Shown: positions 17,185-26,711, numbered from the stretch's first letter. The stretch is DNA of 64,000 bases from Dolichospermum flos-aquae CCAP 1403/13F (GCF_012516395.1 NZ_CP051206.1:3762001-3826000), one strand, 5' to 3'. Numbers and translations: made by a program. Notes: generated by a model from the letters alone, not told the origin.

Positions 17185-18117
17185 ATGACATTTCAAATAA
17201 CTCCAGAAAATACCCAAAATAAATCTGCTTTGTTGGAATATTTTAGAGAATTAGGAAATGAAAAACTTTCTGAAATTAGAAGAGAAGTCGGTAATAAAAA
17301 TTATCAAAAAATAACTCCTCATATCAATAAAGCAATCAATAAAACTAAGAATGATTTTTTACATACAATTATTGAAACTGCAAATCAAAATAATTGGAAT
17401 GATCAAGATAAACTTTCCTCACTTCTTTTCACTACTTATTGCGCTCATGTAGTAATGCTTGATTTACGTCATGAAGTGTGGCCTTATGAATATATGGCAT
17501 TTTCTCGACGAATTGGTGAGCTTTGGGAAAATTTTGTAAGATTACCATTTTTGTACCCGCCAAAAGCAGCAGAATTAACCTCTTTTGTACCACCACTTTT
17601 TTCTGAAGTCAGAAAAAATCTAAAAAAAGATATTGAAGAATATATTGATACTTTGTTCATTTCTCAAGAACAAAAATATGAACTTATCAATTATTATGAA
17701 AAAGTATGGGTGCTAGTAGATTCTGGTGAAATAAGTCTTGAGTTAGATTTTCATGCTATTATTAGAGGTAAAAGATTCAATATAGATTTTAAAAGTGGAT
17801 TTGGCTCAAATGAGAAAGGAAATACCAACCGACTGCTTATGGTAGCAACTATTTATTGTAATTTAGAAGATGAATATAGTAATATTCTGCTCGTTCGCGC
17901 TAAAGAAGATTTGAATAACAATTACTTTAGAACTTTAAAAAAGTCTCATGTTTGGAATGCATATTGTGGTGATGAAGCTTATGAAAAAATTGGTGATTTT
18001 ACAAATTTTGATATGCGAACCTGGATAAATTCAAGTATTGATTGGCAAAATGATTTATTAAGTACAACAGTAAGTGATTTTGAGAAATTTAATTTAATGG
18101 GATATTTACAATGGTAA
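17185..18117 (+). CDS. Type II restriction endonuclease (putative)
   Basis: A 310-residue protein from ATG 17185; an upstream start at 17116 would add a hydrophobic, unlikely leader. ISLELDFHAIIRGKRFNIDFKSGFGSNEKGN near residues 190-220 fits a PD-(D/E)xK type active site (Asp, then D-x-K after a beta hairpin). It precedes and overlaps by 7 nt an adenine methyltransferase, the usual arrangement of a type II system. Size order (310 and 521) recalls PstI/BsuBI-type systems, but I cannot assign the family or target. The assignment as nuclease rests mainly on context plus the motif. Confidence 0.78.
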   Translation: MTFQITPENTQNKSALLEYFRELGNEKLSEIRREVGNKNYQKITPHINKAINKTKNDFLHTIIETANQNNWNDQDKLSSLLFTTYCAHVVMLDLRHEVWPYEYMAFSRRIGELWENFVRLPFLYPPKAAELTSFVPPLFSEVRKNLKKDIEEYIDTLFISQEQKYELINYYEKVWVLVDSGEISLELDFHAIIRGKRFNIDFKSGFGSNEKGNTNRLLMVATIYCNLEDEYSNILLVRAKEDLNNNYFRTLKKSHVWNAYCGDEAYEKIGDFTNFDMRTWINSSIDWQNDLLSTTVSDFEKFNLMGYLQW

Positions 18118-19676
18118 TAGAAACAAGATATAGAGATAAATACCAAACTTATTTTACATCAGATCAATCTTTATCTTCATATATGGTTTCACTATTGAGA
18201 CTAGAAACGAATGATAAACTACTTGAACCTTGTGCAGGAGAAGGACATCTTTTAGCAGCAGCACTTGGTATTAATAAAGATATATCATCTGTCGCTTATG
18301 AATTACATCCTGAACACGCAAAAAGTCTCAAATTAAAGTTTAGTAAATTTAAAAATGTAGAAATACGAGAACGTGATACAATTTTTTGTCCAGATTTAGA
18401 CCTATGCGAATCTTTTGGTCATAAATTTACAAAAATTTTGGGAAATCCTCCCTATGGAGGTTGGCAAGAATACGAGCGTCGTACAGAATTAAAAAGAAAA
18501 TATCCAGGATTTTATATTAAAGAGACATATACTATTTTTCTACTACGTTGTCTCAAATTGCTTGCTGAAAAAGGACGACTTGTATTTATTATTCCTGACA
18601 CTTTTTTATATCTTCACAGTCATATTACTATTAGACGTTATCTTCTCGAAAAATTTACTATTGAAAGTGTAGATGTTTTTCGTTCATCTCTATTTCCTGG
18701 TATTTCATTTGGTTATGCTGGTCTTTGTATTATTTCTATACGTGCTGAAAAACCAAAATCGAACCATTCTTTTTCCGTAAGATATATTAAATCTTTAGGA
18801 GATTTTACAGAATCTCCAAATATCAAATCTCATGGTAATAATATCATTCAGAAAAATATTTTTGATAGTGAATCTCTATCTATTCCTATATCGCCTAATG
18901 AATCAGTTTTTAATAATTTGTCAAATAATATAACTAAAATGGCTGATATTGCTGACTGTGTGACAGGTTTCTACTCAGGAAATGATAGAGTTTTTCTGCG
19001 GAAAGCATCTGCTTTAGTCAAAGGTTCTCCTGATTATTTAGTCGTTAATTCTACTTGTATTGAAACTAAACCTTCTACATTAAAAAGTCCTTTAAATGGA
19101 ATAGAAGGATCAAAGCATTTTATTCCTGTTCTTAAAGGTGGTGGTTATAATTTTGTAAAACCAACTCAATGGTATGTAGATTGGAGTCAGGATGCAGTTG
19201 AACATTATAAAACAAATAAAAAATCAAGATTTCAAAACTCATCCTACTATTTTAAAACAGGAATTGGCTTTCCTATGGTGACATCTAAACGTCCTACGGC
19301 TGCATTAATTGAGGAAAGTCTTTTTGATCAATCTATAGTAGGAATTTTTCCTAAATCTTCAGTTGATTTATATTTTCTATTAGCTTATTGTAACTCGCCA
19401 GTATTTTGGGTTTGCTTAAAAGATATTAACCCATCTGCAAATAATTCTGCTAGGTATATTTTAAAAACTCCTGTAATTCTACCAGATGAGGATACTCTAA
19501 AATATATCTCTTTGAAAACTCAAGAATTACTAGTAGAACTCAAACAAGGTAATAAACAAGTATTATGTGAAATTCTACAACAAGAAATTATTGATTCTAT
19601 TATGAAATATGTTCATAAGCAGGTATCTCATAAAATGGTAGATACATCTGTTATCAATCTTCTTTCACAGTTCTAA
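18111..19676 (+). CDS. Type II DNA adenine-N6 methyltransferase
   Basis: The 521-residue protein has the AdoMet-binding motif LLEPCAGEGHLLAAAL (residues about 38-53), a second acidic strand VAYELHPEHA, and the catalytic ILGNPPYGGW (NPPY, about 114). It then has a FIIPDTFLYL motif and a large C-terminal target-recognition region. This order is that of gamma-class m6A methyltransferases. It would protect the host site from the nuclease encoded by the overlapping upstream gene. Codon use is AT-rich like the rest of the island. Confidence 0.92.
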   Translation: MVIETRYRDKYQTYFTSDQSLSSYMVSLLRLETNDKLLEPCAGEGHLLAAALGINKDISSVAYELHPEHAKSLKLKFSKFKNVEIRERDTIFCPDLDLCESFGHKFTKILGNPPYGGWQEYERRTELKRKYPGFYIKETYTIFLLRCLKLLAEKGRLVFIIPDTFLYLHSHITIRRYLLEKFTIESVDVFRSSLFPGISFGYAGLCIISIRAEKPKSNHSFSVRYIKSLGDFTESPNIKSHGNNIIQKNIFDSESLSIPISPNESVFNNLSNNITKMADIADCVTGFYSGNDRVFLRKASALVKGSPDYLVVNSTCIETKPSTLKSPLNGIEGSKHFIPVLKGGGYNFVKPTQWYVDWSQDAVEHYKTNKKSRFQNSSYYFKTGIGFPMVTSKRPTAALIEESLFDQSIVGIFPKSSVDLYFLLAYCNSPVFWVCLKDINPSANNSARYILKTPVILPDEDTLKYISLKTQELLVELKQGNKQVLCEILQQEIIDSIMKYVHKQVSHKMVDTSVINLLSQF

Positions 19677-19719
19677 AATTATAGAATGTGTTTGTCTTGT
19701 TGTAACATAAAAACCGCAA

Positions 19720-19763
19720 ATAGAATAAGATAAAATTTCCTTTAAAAATATACCTTATTCTAT
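19720..19763. terminator. Possible bidirectional terminator
   Basis: Inverted repeat ATAGAATAAG (19720-19729) and CTTATTCTAT (19754-19763) with AT-rich loop lies between the converging methyltransferase and TPP-enzyme genes. The stem is weak, so the role is tentative. Confidence 0.35.
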
Positions 19764-19797
19764 CTACGTTACAGTCTAAAAATTTATTTTTTAATCC

Positions 19798-22011
19798 TTA
19801 ATGCACCAACTCAATAGCCCGCTTAGTCAACGCTTCCGCAGTCAAACCATTAAAAGCCATCAACTCACCCGCACTTGCCGTAGTTTCCCCACGCTTCCAG
19901 GCAAAAGAATCACGCTTAGAATTACTGCGTAACATGATTGGTTCTAACATCGCCGCAGCGCCACCTGTCACACCAATTAAGGCATCTCCACCAAACAATT
20001 GCTCAAAATCGGCATCACTTAAAAAACCGTTATCAGGTTCAGAACAAGTATCCCAAGCAGTATCATGAGGACGATATAAACGACGAGGATTGATAATAGA
20101 AACAATCTTCACACCAATACCTTCAGTTTCTAAAAATGCCGCCGCTTCAAACACAGGAATTAAAGTCAAATCGCCAATTACAGCAAATACAACAGTCTTC
20201 CCACCAGCCACTTCATGTAATAACACCGCACCATCAATTAAGCCTTTTTCAGTTTGGGCAAAAGTGCTACGAATTGGCAAAGGAGACTTACTAGCAGTAA
20301 TGACAATGCCCTTATTTTTTGTTTGCAAAGCCCAGTTATAACAGACTTGAATACTATTAGCATCTGGGGGAAATAAAGGGAAGACATTTCCTGTTCTCAT
20401 CAAAGAAGCAAAATAAGCTTCTATTTCTGGTCTTTGGTGAGTCCAACCGTTGCGTCCTTGTTCTAATGCCCCGGCTGTAAATAATGTAATTGTCGAGGGA
20501 GTTTGACGGCGTAATTCTGCCATTGCTTGGGTTACTGTTTGCCAAATTGGTAAACCATTGATGGCAAAAGATTCATAGGAACACCACAAAGTTCTCGCCC
20601 CCATCAAGGATAAACCAGCCGCTAATCCGGCACAAGCATCTTCGCTCAAAGGTTCGTAAACTTGACCTCCTGGGGCTTGATTATATAAATCATCAGTGGT
20701 GGGGTGATTGATTTTTAAAGCTTGGTTAATGTTAGCAATTCCTGATGCTTCGTTACCGTCAGCATTAGTCACGAGGAAATTTTTATCCTTATTTCCTACT
20801 ATTCCCACTAACCTTCCCATTGCCGTTGTCGCCACTTGGGGAACTGCCCTAACCTTATATTCTTCTAATGGTAATTCCCCTAAATCTGCTAAGGGTAATT
20901 CAAATTCTGTCACCACAGTTTTCGCAGCCGGACCACCTCCAGCCCGTTCCGCATTTGTCCGCACAATTTGCCATGCTGCGGCTGATAATGCCCGTTTTTG
21001 TAATGCGGTGACAATATGGGGCGCGTCTAATGTATCTTTAGGATAGAGGTTGTGTGATTTTGCCCCCAAGGCGTGAACCCCTGCCCCTTTGAGTTGTTTG
21101 ATAATAAATACCGTCAATTTACCGCTAAGTGCAGAACGGGCAGCTTTATCCATACCTACTAATACCGCTTTGGTAAATTCTAGGCGTTTCTCAAAAGAAA
21201 ATGCGGTACTATCAACGTATTCACCGGCTTGATTTTGGTCGTCAAAATCTTTGGCATTGACTAATACAACTTCGGCAAAACCGTTACCTTGCCAATAGGC
21301 GATCATCTCTGCGTTGGTTTTCAAGGATACCATGCTGTGGTGTTCTTGGCTGTAACCGTTCCACACCAATACGGGTAAGAAGTTGGTAACGGTGGGGTAA
21401 GCGGTGTTGAAATGTGCCATTGAACTCATGATATAGGGTTCACCCAGTCCCCCGTCTCCCACAGTGAAGGGGAAGAGTTTGTCACGGTGCAACAGGGCTG
21501 CGGCCATGGCGAAATGTTGTCCTTGTCCCAGGGGTCCAGCCGGTGCGAGAATACCGGGAATGTAGCCAGAAAGGTGTCCTAATAATCCATGCTTTTCTCG
21601 AAAGCGATCGCGCAATTGTTGTACTGTAGAAATGCCCATGTCTTCTAAGGAACGGTCTAAGAACATGGCGCTATAAAAACCGGGGGCGTGGTGTCCCACT
21701 TCCGTGATAATGTTTTTATGTCCCAGCATGACCAAAGCTGCATAAGCTTCCGCTTGGCTGGCAAAACCGCCGGGATGGCCAGAAGCCTTACTAGCAGTGA
21801 TTTGTAGGGTTAGATAGCGTAGGGCATCAGCCGCCAGTAAGGTTTGATATACTGCTGTTGTATCTGTGGCATCTGTTATAGATATATTACCAGATGCGAT
21901 CGCTGGTGTTGCCCCATAAGTTTCAAAATCTGGCAATGCTTCCCCAAAATATTGTATCCCTTCACAAAAATTTGGAACTGCGGAAGCTGCCTTTGTCGTA
22001 ATTACTGTCAT
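19798..22011 (-). CDS. Phosphoketolase-like thiamine-diphosphate enzyme
   Basis: A 737-residue TPP enzyme. ITASKASGHPGGFASQAEAY, GYIPGILAPAGPLGQGQHFAMA and VGDGGLGEP form the cofactor domain. SYESFAINGLPIWQ, EQGRNGWTHQRPE and FPPDANSIQVC match the C-terminal half of phosphoketolases, while the N-terminal part looks closer to transketolases. It is shorter than canonical phosphoketolase (about 800). The likely reaction is phosphorolytic or ketol-transfer cleavage of sugar phosphates in carbon metabolism; which one is not certain. The 3' end is duplicated at 9520-9697. Confidence 0.8.
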   Translation of the reverse strand: MTVITTKAASAVPNFCEGIQYFGEALPDFETYGATPAIASGNISITDATDTTAVYQTLLAADALRYLTLQITASKASGHPGGFASQAEAYAALVMLGHKNIITEVGHHAPGFYSAMFLDRSLEDMGISTVQQLRDRFREKHGLLGHLSGYIPGILAPAGPLGQGQHFAMAAALLHRDKLFPFTVGDGGLGEPYIMSSMAHFNTAYPTVTNFLPVLVWNGYSQEHHSMVSLKTNAEMIAYWQGNGFAEVVLVNAKDFDDQNQAGEYVDSTAFSFEKRLEFTKAVLVGMDKAARSALSGKLTVFIIKQLKGAGVHALGAKSHNLYPKDTLDAPHIVTALQKRALSAAAWQIVRTNAERAGGGPAAKTVVTEFELPLADLGELPLEEYKVRAVPQVATTAMGRLVGIVGNKDKNFLVTNADGNEASGIANINQALKINHPTTDDLYNQAPGGQVYEPLSEDACAGLAAGLSLMGARTLWCSYESFAINGLPIWQTVTQAMAELRRQTPSTITLFTAGALEQGRNGWTHQRPEIEAYFASLMRTGNVFPLFPPDANSIQVCYNWALQTKNKGIVITASKSPLPIRSTFAQTEKGLIDGAVLLHEVAGGKTVVFAVIGDLTLIPVFEAAAFLETEGIGVKIVSIINPRRLYRPHDTAWDTCSEPDNGFLSDADFEQLFGGDALIGVTGGAAAMLEPIMLRSNSKRDSFAWKRGETTASAGELMAFNGLTAEALTKRAIELVH

Positions 22012-22186
22012 GTTGAGTACCTGAATAAAATCGGAAAAACTTGAGTTTCTGGTTTAATATAACCAAAATTTTACATCTTTAAGGATCTAATAGTTAATTG
22101 CTTTTTCGCAATATCACCATAAGTAGGTTAAATACTCATCTCACATGATTACTTGTTTTTCCTTTCATGTCATTACATCAGTATAC

Positions 22187-22215
22187 GTAGGGGTTTAGCA
22201 GTGCTAAACCCCTAC
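22187..22215. repeat. Perfect 14-bp hairpin (GGGGTTTAGCA type)
   Basis: GTAGGGGTTTAGCA and TGCTAAACCCCTAC form a perfect stem with a one-base loop, followed on the plus strand by a T-rich run. A similar GGGGTTTAGCGC hairpin follows the giant RTX gene (44759-44785). Here it lies between two divergent genes, so it is more likely a repeated element than a terminator. The rest of 22012-22320 should hold the two divergent promoters; no clear motif was identified. Confidence 0.7.
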
Positions 22216-22320
22216 ACATCTAGTTTTTTTTATAATCTTGTGAAAATTCAAATCTCAAGGGTTTATAGTTGAAGTTGAGTTATTCTGTAATTAATTGTGT
22301 AATCAAAACAGGAGAAAGTT

Positions 22321-23655
22321 ATGCAACTACTACCAGGACCAAAAGTATCAGCTACTATTCAAGTTTTAAACTGGATATTCAGACCCATGAGTTATTTGAC
22401 AGAATGTGCCAAGACTTATGGTGATTTATTCACTTTAAAATTGCAAAGTAATTTACCACCAATGTTATTTGTTCATTCTCCTGAAGCAATGCAGCAGGTG
22501 TTAAGTAATGATCAAAAAGACTTGGAAGCACCAGGAGATTTAAACAGTATTTTTCAATATTTACTGGGCAAAAATTCTGTCATTAGTCTTAGTGGTAAAG
22601 CACATCAACGTCAACGTCAATTAATTATGCCTCCTTTTCACGGGGAAAGAATGCGAACTTATGCAGAATTAATTGAGAATATTACCACAAAAGTTTTTAA
22701 TCAACAACCAAAAAATCAATCTTTTAATATTAGGAACATTACCCAAGATATCACTCTTCAGGTAATGATGGAAGCTGTTTTTGGCATTTATGAAGGAGAA
22801 CGAGCAGAAAAACTTAAACATTTACTTTGTGAAATTTTAGAACAGGGTAGCAGTCCTTGGAGAGTTGCTTTTCTCTATCTTCCCAAATTGAAAGAAATCA
22901 TAGGAATTTCTGAAATTTGGAAAAGACAAATGAAGAAACAGGAAAAAGCTGATCAACTCATTTATCAGGAAATTCAAGAAAGAAGAGAAAATTTTGATCC
23001 TAATCGCACAGATATTCTTAATTTACTTATGTCTGCTCAAGATGAAAACGGTCAACCTATGACTGATGCAGAATTAAGAGATGAATTGATGACTTTATTA
23101 GTCGCAGGTCATGAAACTACAGCCACAACTATTTCTTGGGCTTTTTACTGGATTCATAAACTCCCGGAAGTTCGAGAAAAGCTATTAGTCGAATTGGATA
23201 GTTTAGGAGAAAATCCTGATTCTAATACTATCTTTAAATTGCCATATTTAACTGCTGTCTGTAATGAAACATTAAGGATTTATCCCATAGCAATGCTCAC
23301 TTTTCCTAGAAAGGTAAAAACACCTATTTCTCTTTGTGGTTATCAACTTGAAGCAGGTACAATTATTATGGGTTCAATTTATTTAACTCATCAACGGGAA
23401 GATATTTATCCTCAACCTGAAAAATTCAACCCAGAACGCTTTTTAGAAAAACAGTTTTCTCCCTATGAATTTCTACCTTTTGGTGGTGGTGCAAGACGTT
23501 GTATCGGTTTAGCATTTGCCCAAATGGAAATGAAATTAATATTAGCTAAAGTTCTGAAAACATGGTCAATGAAATTAGTTAATACCGATGAAATTAAACC
23601 ACAAAGACGGGGTTTAGTTACAGGTCCAAATGGTCCCATAAATTTAGAAATTTAG
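22321..23655 (+). CDS. Cytochrome P450 (CYP110-like)
   Basis: A 444-residue P450 with all diagnostic motifs: AGHETTATTISWAFYW (I-helix oxygen-binding, from residue 262), ETLRIYP (K-helix, 316) and FLPFGGGARRCIGLAFAQ with the haem-ligand Cys at 394. LPPFHGERM-like sequence (MPPFHGERMRTY) and the overall pattern resemble CYP110, the common cyanobacterial family acting on fatty acids and terpenoids. It has a clear GGAGAAAG ribosome binding site 3 nt before the ATG. A ketolase gene follows 328 bp downstream on the same strand. The substrate is not predictable from sequence. Confidence 0.93.
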   Translation: MQLLPGPKVSATIQVLNWIFRPMSYLTECAKTYGDLFTLKLQSNLPPMLFVHSPEAMQQVLSNDQKDLEAPGDLNSIFQYLLGKNSVISLSGKAHQRQRQLIMPPFHGERMRTYAELIENITTKVFNQQPKNQSFNIRNITQDITLQVMMEAVFGIYEGERAEKLKHLLCEILEQGSSPWRVAFLYLPKLKEIIGISEIWKRQMKKQEKADQLIYQEIQERRENFDPNRTDILNLLMSAQDENGQPMTDAELRDELMTLLVAGHETTATTISWAFYWIHKLPEVREKLLVELDSLGENPDSNTIFKLPYLTAVCNETLRIYPIAMLTFPRKVKTPISLCGYQLEAGTIIMGSIYLTHQREDIYPQPEKFNPERFLEKQFSPYEFLPFGGGARRCIGLAFAQMEMKLILAKVLKTWSMKLVNTDEIKPQRRGLVTGPNGPINLEI

Positions 23656-23983
23656 AATCTTCGTCAACCAGAATCTGTAAATTTAGAAACAGTCACAGTT
23701 TAACAGCAATAATTTCTCAAACAAGATCCCTGATTTATTGAATAAATTGGGGATCTATAGTAATCCTAAATAAGACGTATTTGTATAACCTGCCGTAGAC
23801 ATATATCTCTTCCTTCTCTACCTCTGCGCTCTCTGTGCCTCTGTGGTTCGTTCTCCGACAACAACTCAAATAGGATTGCTATATTATTGTAACTAATCTC
23901 CACTAAAATTTTACCTAATTTACTTGCAATTTGCCGTAAATATTAATAATATAAAAAAGCCAGGTTTCTATGTCATAAGAGAT

Positions 23984-25672
23984 ATGCAAGAATACGACGT
24001 TATCATCATCGGTGCTGGACACAACGGTTTAGTTTGTGCGGCTTATTTACTCAAAGCAGGTTATAGCGTCTTACTACTAGAAAAACGTCCTGTTCCCGGT
24101 GGTGCAGCCACAACAGAAGAATGTATCCCAGACAAAGCACCAGGTTTTAAATTTAACTTGTGTGCCATTGACCATGAATTTATTCATTTGGGTCCAGTAG
24201 TAGAAGAATTAGAACTGACAAAATATGGCTTAGAATATCTAGATTGTGACCCAGTTGTATTTTGTCCTCACCCCGACGGTAAATATTTTTTAGCTCATAA
24301 ATCCTTAGAAAAGACCTGTGCAGAAATCGCTCGTTATAATGAAAGAGATGCTAAAAAATACGCCGAGTTTACAAATTATTGGCAACGGGCAATTAACGCC
24401 ATGATTCCCATGTTTAATGCCCCACCCAAATCAATTATAGATATTTTCGGTAACTACAATCTGCAACAAGTTAAAGATTTATTTTCTGTAGTTGGTTCTC
24501 CCGCCAAAAGTTTTGATTTTGTGCGAACAATGTTAAACAGCGCCGAAGATATTCTTAATGAATGGTTTGATGAAGAATTTCTCAAAGCTCCCCTATCTAG
24601 ATTAGCATCAGAATTAGGTGCGCCACCTTCTCAAAAAAATCTGGCAATTGGGGTGATGATGATGGCTATGCGTCATAATCCTGGAATGGCTAGACCTCGC
24701 GGCGGTACAGGTGCATTGGTGCAAGCTTTGGTGAAATTAGTTAAGAGTAAAGGTGGGGTAATTCTCACAGACCAGCACGTAGAAAAGATTTTAATTGATG
24801 ATGGTAAAGCGGTAGGAGTTAGGGTAGCAGGTGGTAAAGAATATCGAGCAAAACAGGGAGTAATTTCTAATATTGATGCTCAAAGATTATTCTTACAAAT
24901 GACAGAAAAAAGTGATATTGATGCCGTTGATCCTGATTTGTGGGAAAGGTTAGAACGACGGATTATCAATAACAATGAAACCATTCTGAAAATAGATTTA
25001 GCATTAGATGAACCTTTGCATTTTTCTCATCATGATCATAAAGATGAATATCTCATTGGTTCAATTTTAATTGCTGATTCCATGAATCATGTAGAACAGG
25101 CTCATAATAAATGTACAATTGGCGAAATTCCCGATTCTGACCCCTCCATGTATCTCGTCATGCCTAGCGCCCTTGACCCTAGTTTAGCACCACCTGGTAA
25201 ACATACTTTATGGATTGAATTTTTTGCTCCTTATCAAATTGCTAATGCAAAAGGTACAGGTTTAAAAGGGACAGGTTGGACTGATGAATTGAAAAACAAA
25301 GTTGCAGATAGAGTAATTGACAAATTAGCAACTTACGCCCCCAATGTGAAGAAAGCAACTATCGCTAGAAGAGTAGAAAGTCCGGCAGAATTAGGAGAAA
25401 GATTAGGGGCATACAAAGGGAATTATTATCATATTGATATGACAATGGATCAAATGATCTTTTTCCGACCTTTACCCGAATTAGCTAATTATAAAACCCC
25501 CATTGATAATCTCTTTTTAACAGGTGCAGGAACACATCCAGGTGGCTCAATTTCCGGTATGCCAGGACGCAATTGTGCGAGGGTATTTTTGCAGAATAAG
25601 CAACCTTTTAGTCAGGCTTTAAAGGATGCTCGAAATTCAATTAAGTCTACAGTTAATTCGGTATTTGGATAG
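23984..25672 (+). CDS. crtO: Beta-carotene ketolase CrtO
   Basis: A 562-residue FAD-dependent phytoene-desaturase-like protein. YDVIIIGAGHNGLVCAAYLLKAGYSVLLLEKR is the N-terminal dinucleotide fold, followed by VPGGAATTEE and LCAIDHEFIHLGPV. LFLTGAGTHPGGSISGMPGRNCARVF closes the FAD domain. This matches the CrtO-type ketolase that adds a 4-keto group to beta-carotene (echinenone, canthaxanthin) in cyanobacteria. I choose ATG 23984; an upstream TTG frame (23924) adds 20 unlikely residues. The 23656-23983 gap holds a CTCTGCGCTCTCTGTGCCTC repeat and no gene. Confidence 0.9.
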   Translation: MQEYDVIIIGAGHNGLVCAAYLLKAGYSVLLLEKRPVPGGAATTEECIPDKAPGFKFNLCAIDHEFIHLGPVVEELELTKYGLEYLDCDPVVFCPHPDGKYFLAHKSLEKTCAEIARYNERDAKKYAEFTNYWQRAINAMIPMFNAPPKSIIDIFGNYNLQQVKDLFSVVGSPAKSFDFVRTMLNSAEDILNEWFDEEFLKAPLSRLASELGAPPSQKNLAIGVMMMAMRHNPGMARPRGGTGALVQALVKLVKSKGGVILTDQHVEKILIDDGKAVGVRVAGGKEYRAKQGVISNIDAQRLFLQMTEKSDIDAVDPDLWERLERRIINNNETILKIDLALDEPLHFSHHDHKDEYLIGSILIADSMNHVEQAHNKCTIGEIPDSDPSMYLVMPSALDPSLAPPGKHTLWIEFFAPYQIANAKGTGLKGTGWTDELKNKVADRVIDKLATYAPNVKKATIARRVESPAELGERLGAYKGNYYHIDMTMDQMIFFRPLPELANYKTPIDNLFLTGAGTHPGGSISGMPGRNCARVFLQNKQPFSQALKDARNSIKSTVNSVFG

Positions 25673-25708
25673 ACGGTTTTTATAAGGAAGAACGCCGAAA
25701 ACCCTTGA

Positions 25709-25737
25709 AAATGTGGCTTCCTGAGTCAGCCACATTT
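25709..25737 (+). terminator. Hairpin after crtO
   Basis: AAATGTGGCT (25709-25718) and AGCCACATTT (25728-25737) form a perfect 10-bp stem 36 bp after the crtO stop. The following bases are not T-rich, so termination efficiency is uncertain. Confidence 0.5.
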
Positions 25738-25865
25738 GGGCTTTAGACAAGGGATGAAGGCTAGAGGCTTTCCTTTATCCTGCATTGACGTTAATTTGAA
25801 AATTTGAAATTATTTCAAATTTTAATCCATATTCGTGATAGAATTAAATTGTCACTAAAGACATA

Positions 25866-26045
25866 AAAAGCTACCGAGGGACTCTCGGAAAGTTACGCTT
25901 GTCAGATATGATTTCGCCCGCCAGGGCAAACGAAATCAGGGCAAGAACCCAAATATTTAAGGAACCCTGCCTGAAACTGGGATAACTGAGGGATATAGAC
26001 TGAAACTCTCTATAGAATCTCCGCGTCTTTAGACCGGAGAGTGTC
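25866..26045 (+). other. Orphan IS200/IS605-type right end, omega-RNA-like
   Basis: A structured stretch without a reading frame. Stems are CCGAG/CTCGG (25874 on), GATTTCG/CGAAATC enclosing GCCC/GGGC, and a terminal CTCCG...GTCTTTAGAC-type hairpin followed by GAGAGTGTCAA. The last element closely resembles the right ends of IS200/IS605 elements, whose transcripts give the omega (guide) RNA of TnpB. No tnpA or tnpB is attached; the nearest TnpB (29901-31184) has a different end. It lies between convergent crtO and DUF456 genes. It could be a non-autonomous element, a remnant, or an exapted RNA. Confidence 0.5.
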
Positions 26046-26052
26046 AACCAGG

Positions 26053-26571
26053 TTAACTACCATATACCTGCGGCCAAGTTGTCAACAAAAATACTACAAC
26101 TGCGCTGATAGCTAAGACACCTTGAATCAAATTCCCCACCACTGTACCGACAGTGATTCCTATACCAGCTTTTACCGCAGGCCATAATTGACGTTGATAA
26201 AGAAACTCACCAACAATTGCTCCTAACAGTGGTCCAAATAAAATCCCTAATAATGGACCACCAAAAGGTAAAGCTGGTAATAATCCAAAAAACCCCAGTA
26301 ATAAACCCACAAATGCGCCAATTTGTCCCCACTTACTCGCACCGGCTTGTTTTGCTCCGATATAACCAGCAAGGAAATCAACTCCTGTACTCAGAAGTAA
26401 AACAATGATTGTCACAATCAGGGGAATTTTGATAGCTGCAAAGGAATTACTGACGATTCCCCAAATAATAATAGATATTAAAATTAAGCTGCTTCCAGGG
26501 ATAGCTGGAACTACAGCACCGATAATCCCTACGAACATTACAGCCACTAAGAGTAAATAAATAATTTGCAT
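26053..26571 (-). CDS. DUF456 membrane protein
   Basis: A 172-residue hydrophobic protein with about five membrane segments. VPAIPGSSLILISIIIWGI, the DFLAGYIGAKQAGASKWGQ motif and FLGPLLGAIVGEF-like glycine-rich helices are typical of DUF456. Function in the family is unknown. It stands alone, converging on crtO. Confidence 0.88.
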   Translation of the reverse strand: MQIIYLLLVAVMFVGIIGAVVPAIPGSSLILISIIIWGIVSNSFAAIKIPLIVTIIVLLLSTGVDFLAGYIGAKQAGASKWGQIGAFVGLLLGFFGLLPALPFGGPLLGILFGPLLGAIVGEFLYQRQLWPAVKAGIGITVGTVVGNLIQGVLAISAVVVFLLTTWPQVYGS

Positions 26572-26606
26572 AATTCAAAATTTATAACTTTTATAATCTC
26601 GTTAAT

Positions 26607-26711
26607 CTCGTTCCCAGTCTCCGACTGGGAATGTTCATCACGCGGCTCTGCCGCTAGTAACGGGAGGCAGAGCCTCAAAGTTAGCATTCCTAGCCAGAGT
26701 CTAGGAACGAG
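26607..26711. repeat. REP-like palindromic pair
   Basis: CTCGTTCCCAGTCTCCGACT at 26607 is mirrored by AGAGTCTAGGAACGAG ending at 26711, with an inner GGCTCTGCC/GGCAGAGCC stem. The unit is the same family as the palindromes around the RAYT gene at 60.8-61.7 kb. The right arm overlaps the 3' end of the next gene. Confidence 0.8.

Noticed and set aside
22187-22215. Terminator for an upstream plus-strand gene
   Set aside because: No plus-strand gene ends nearby; the hairpin lies between divergent genes and resembles a repeated element.
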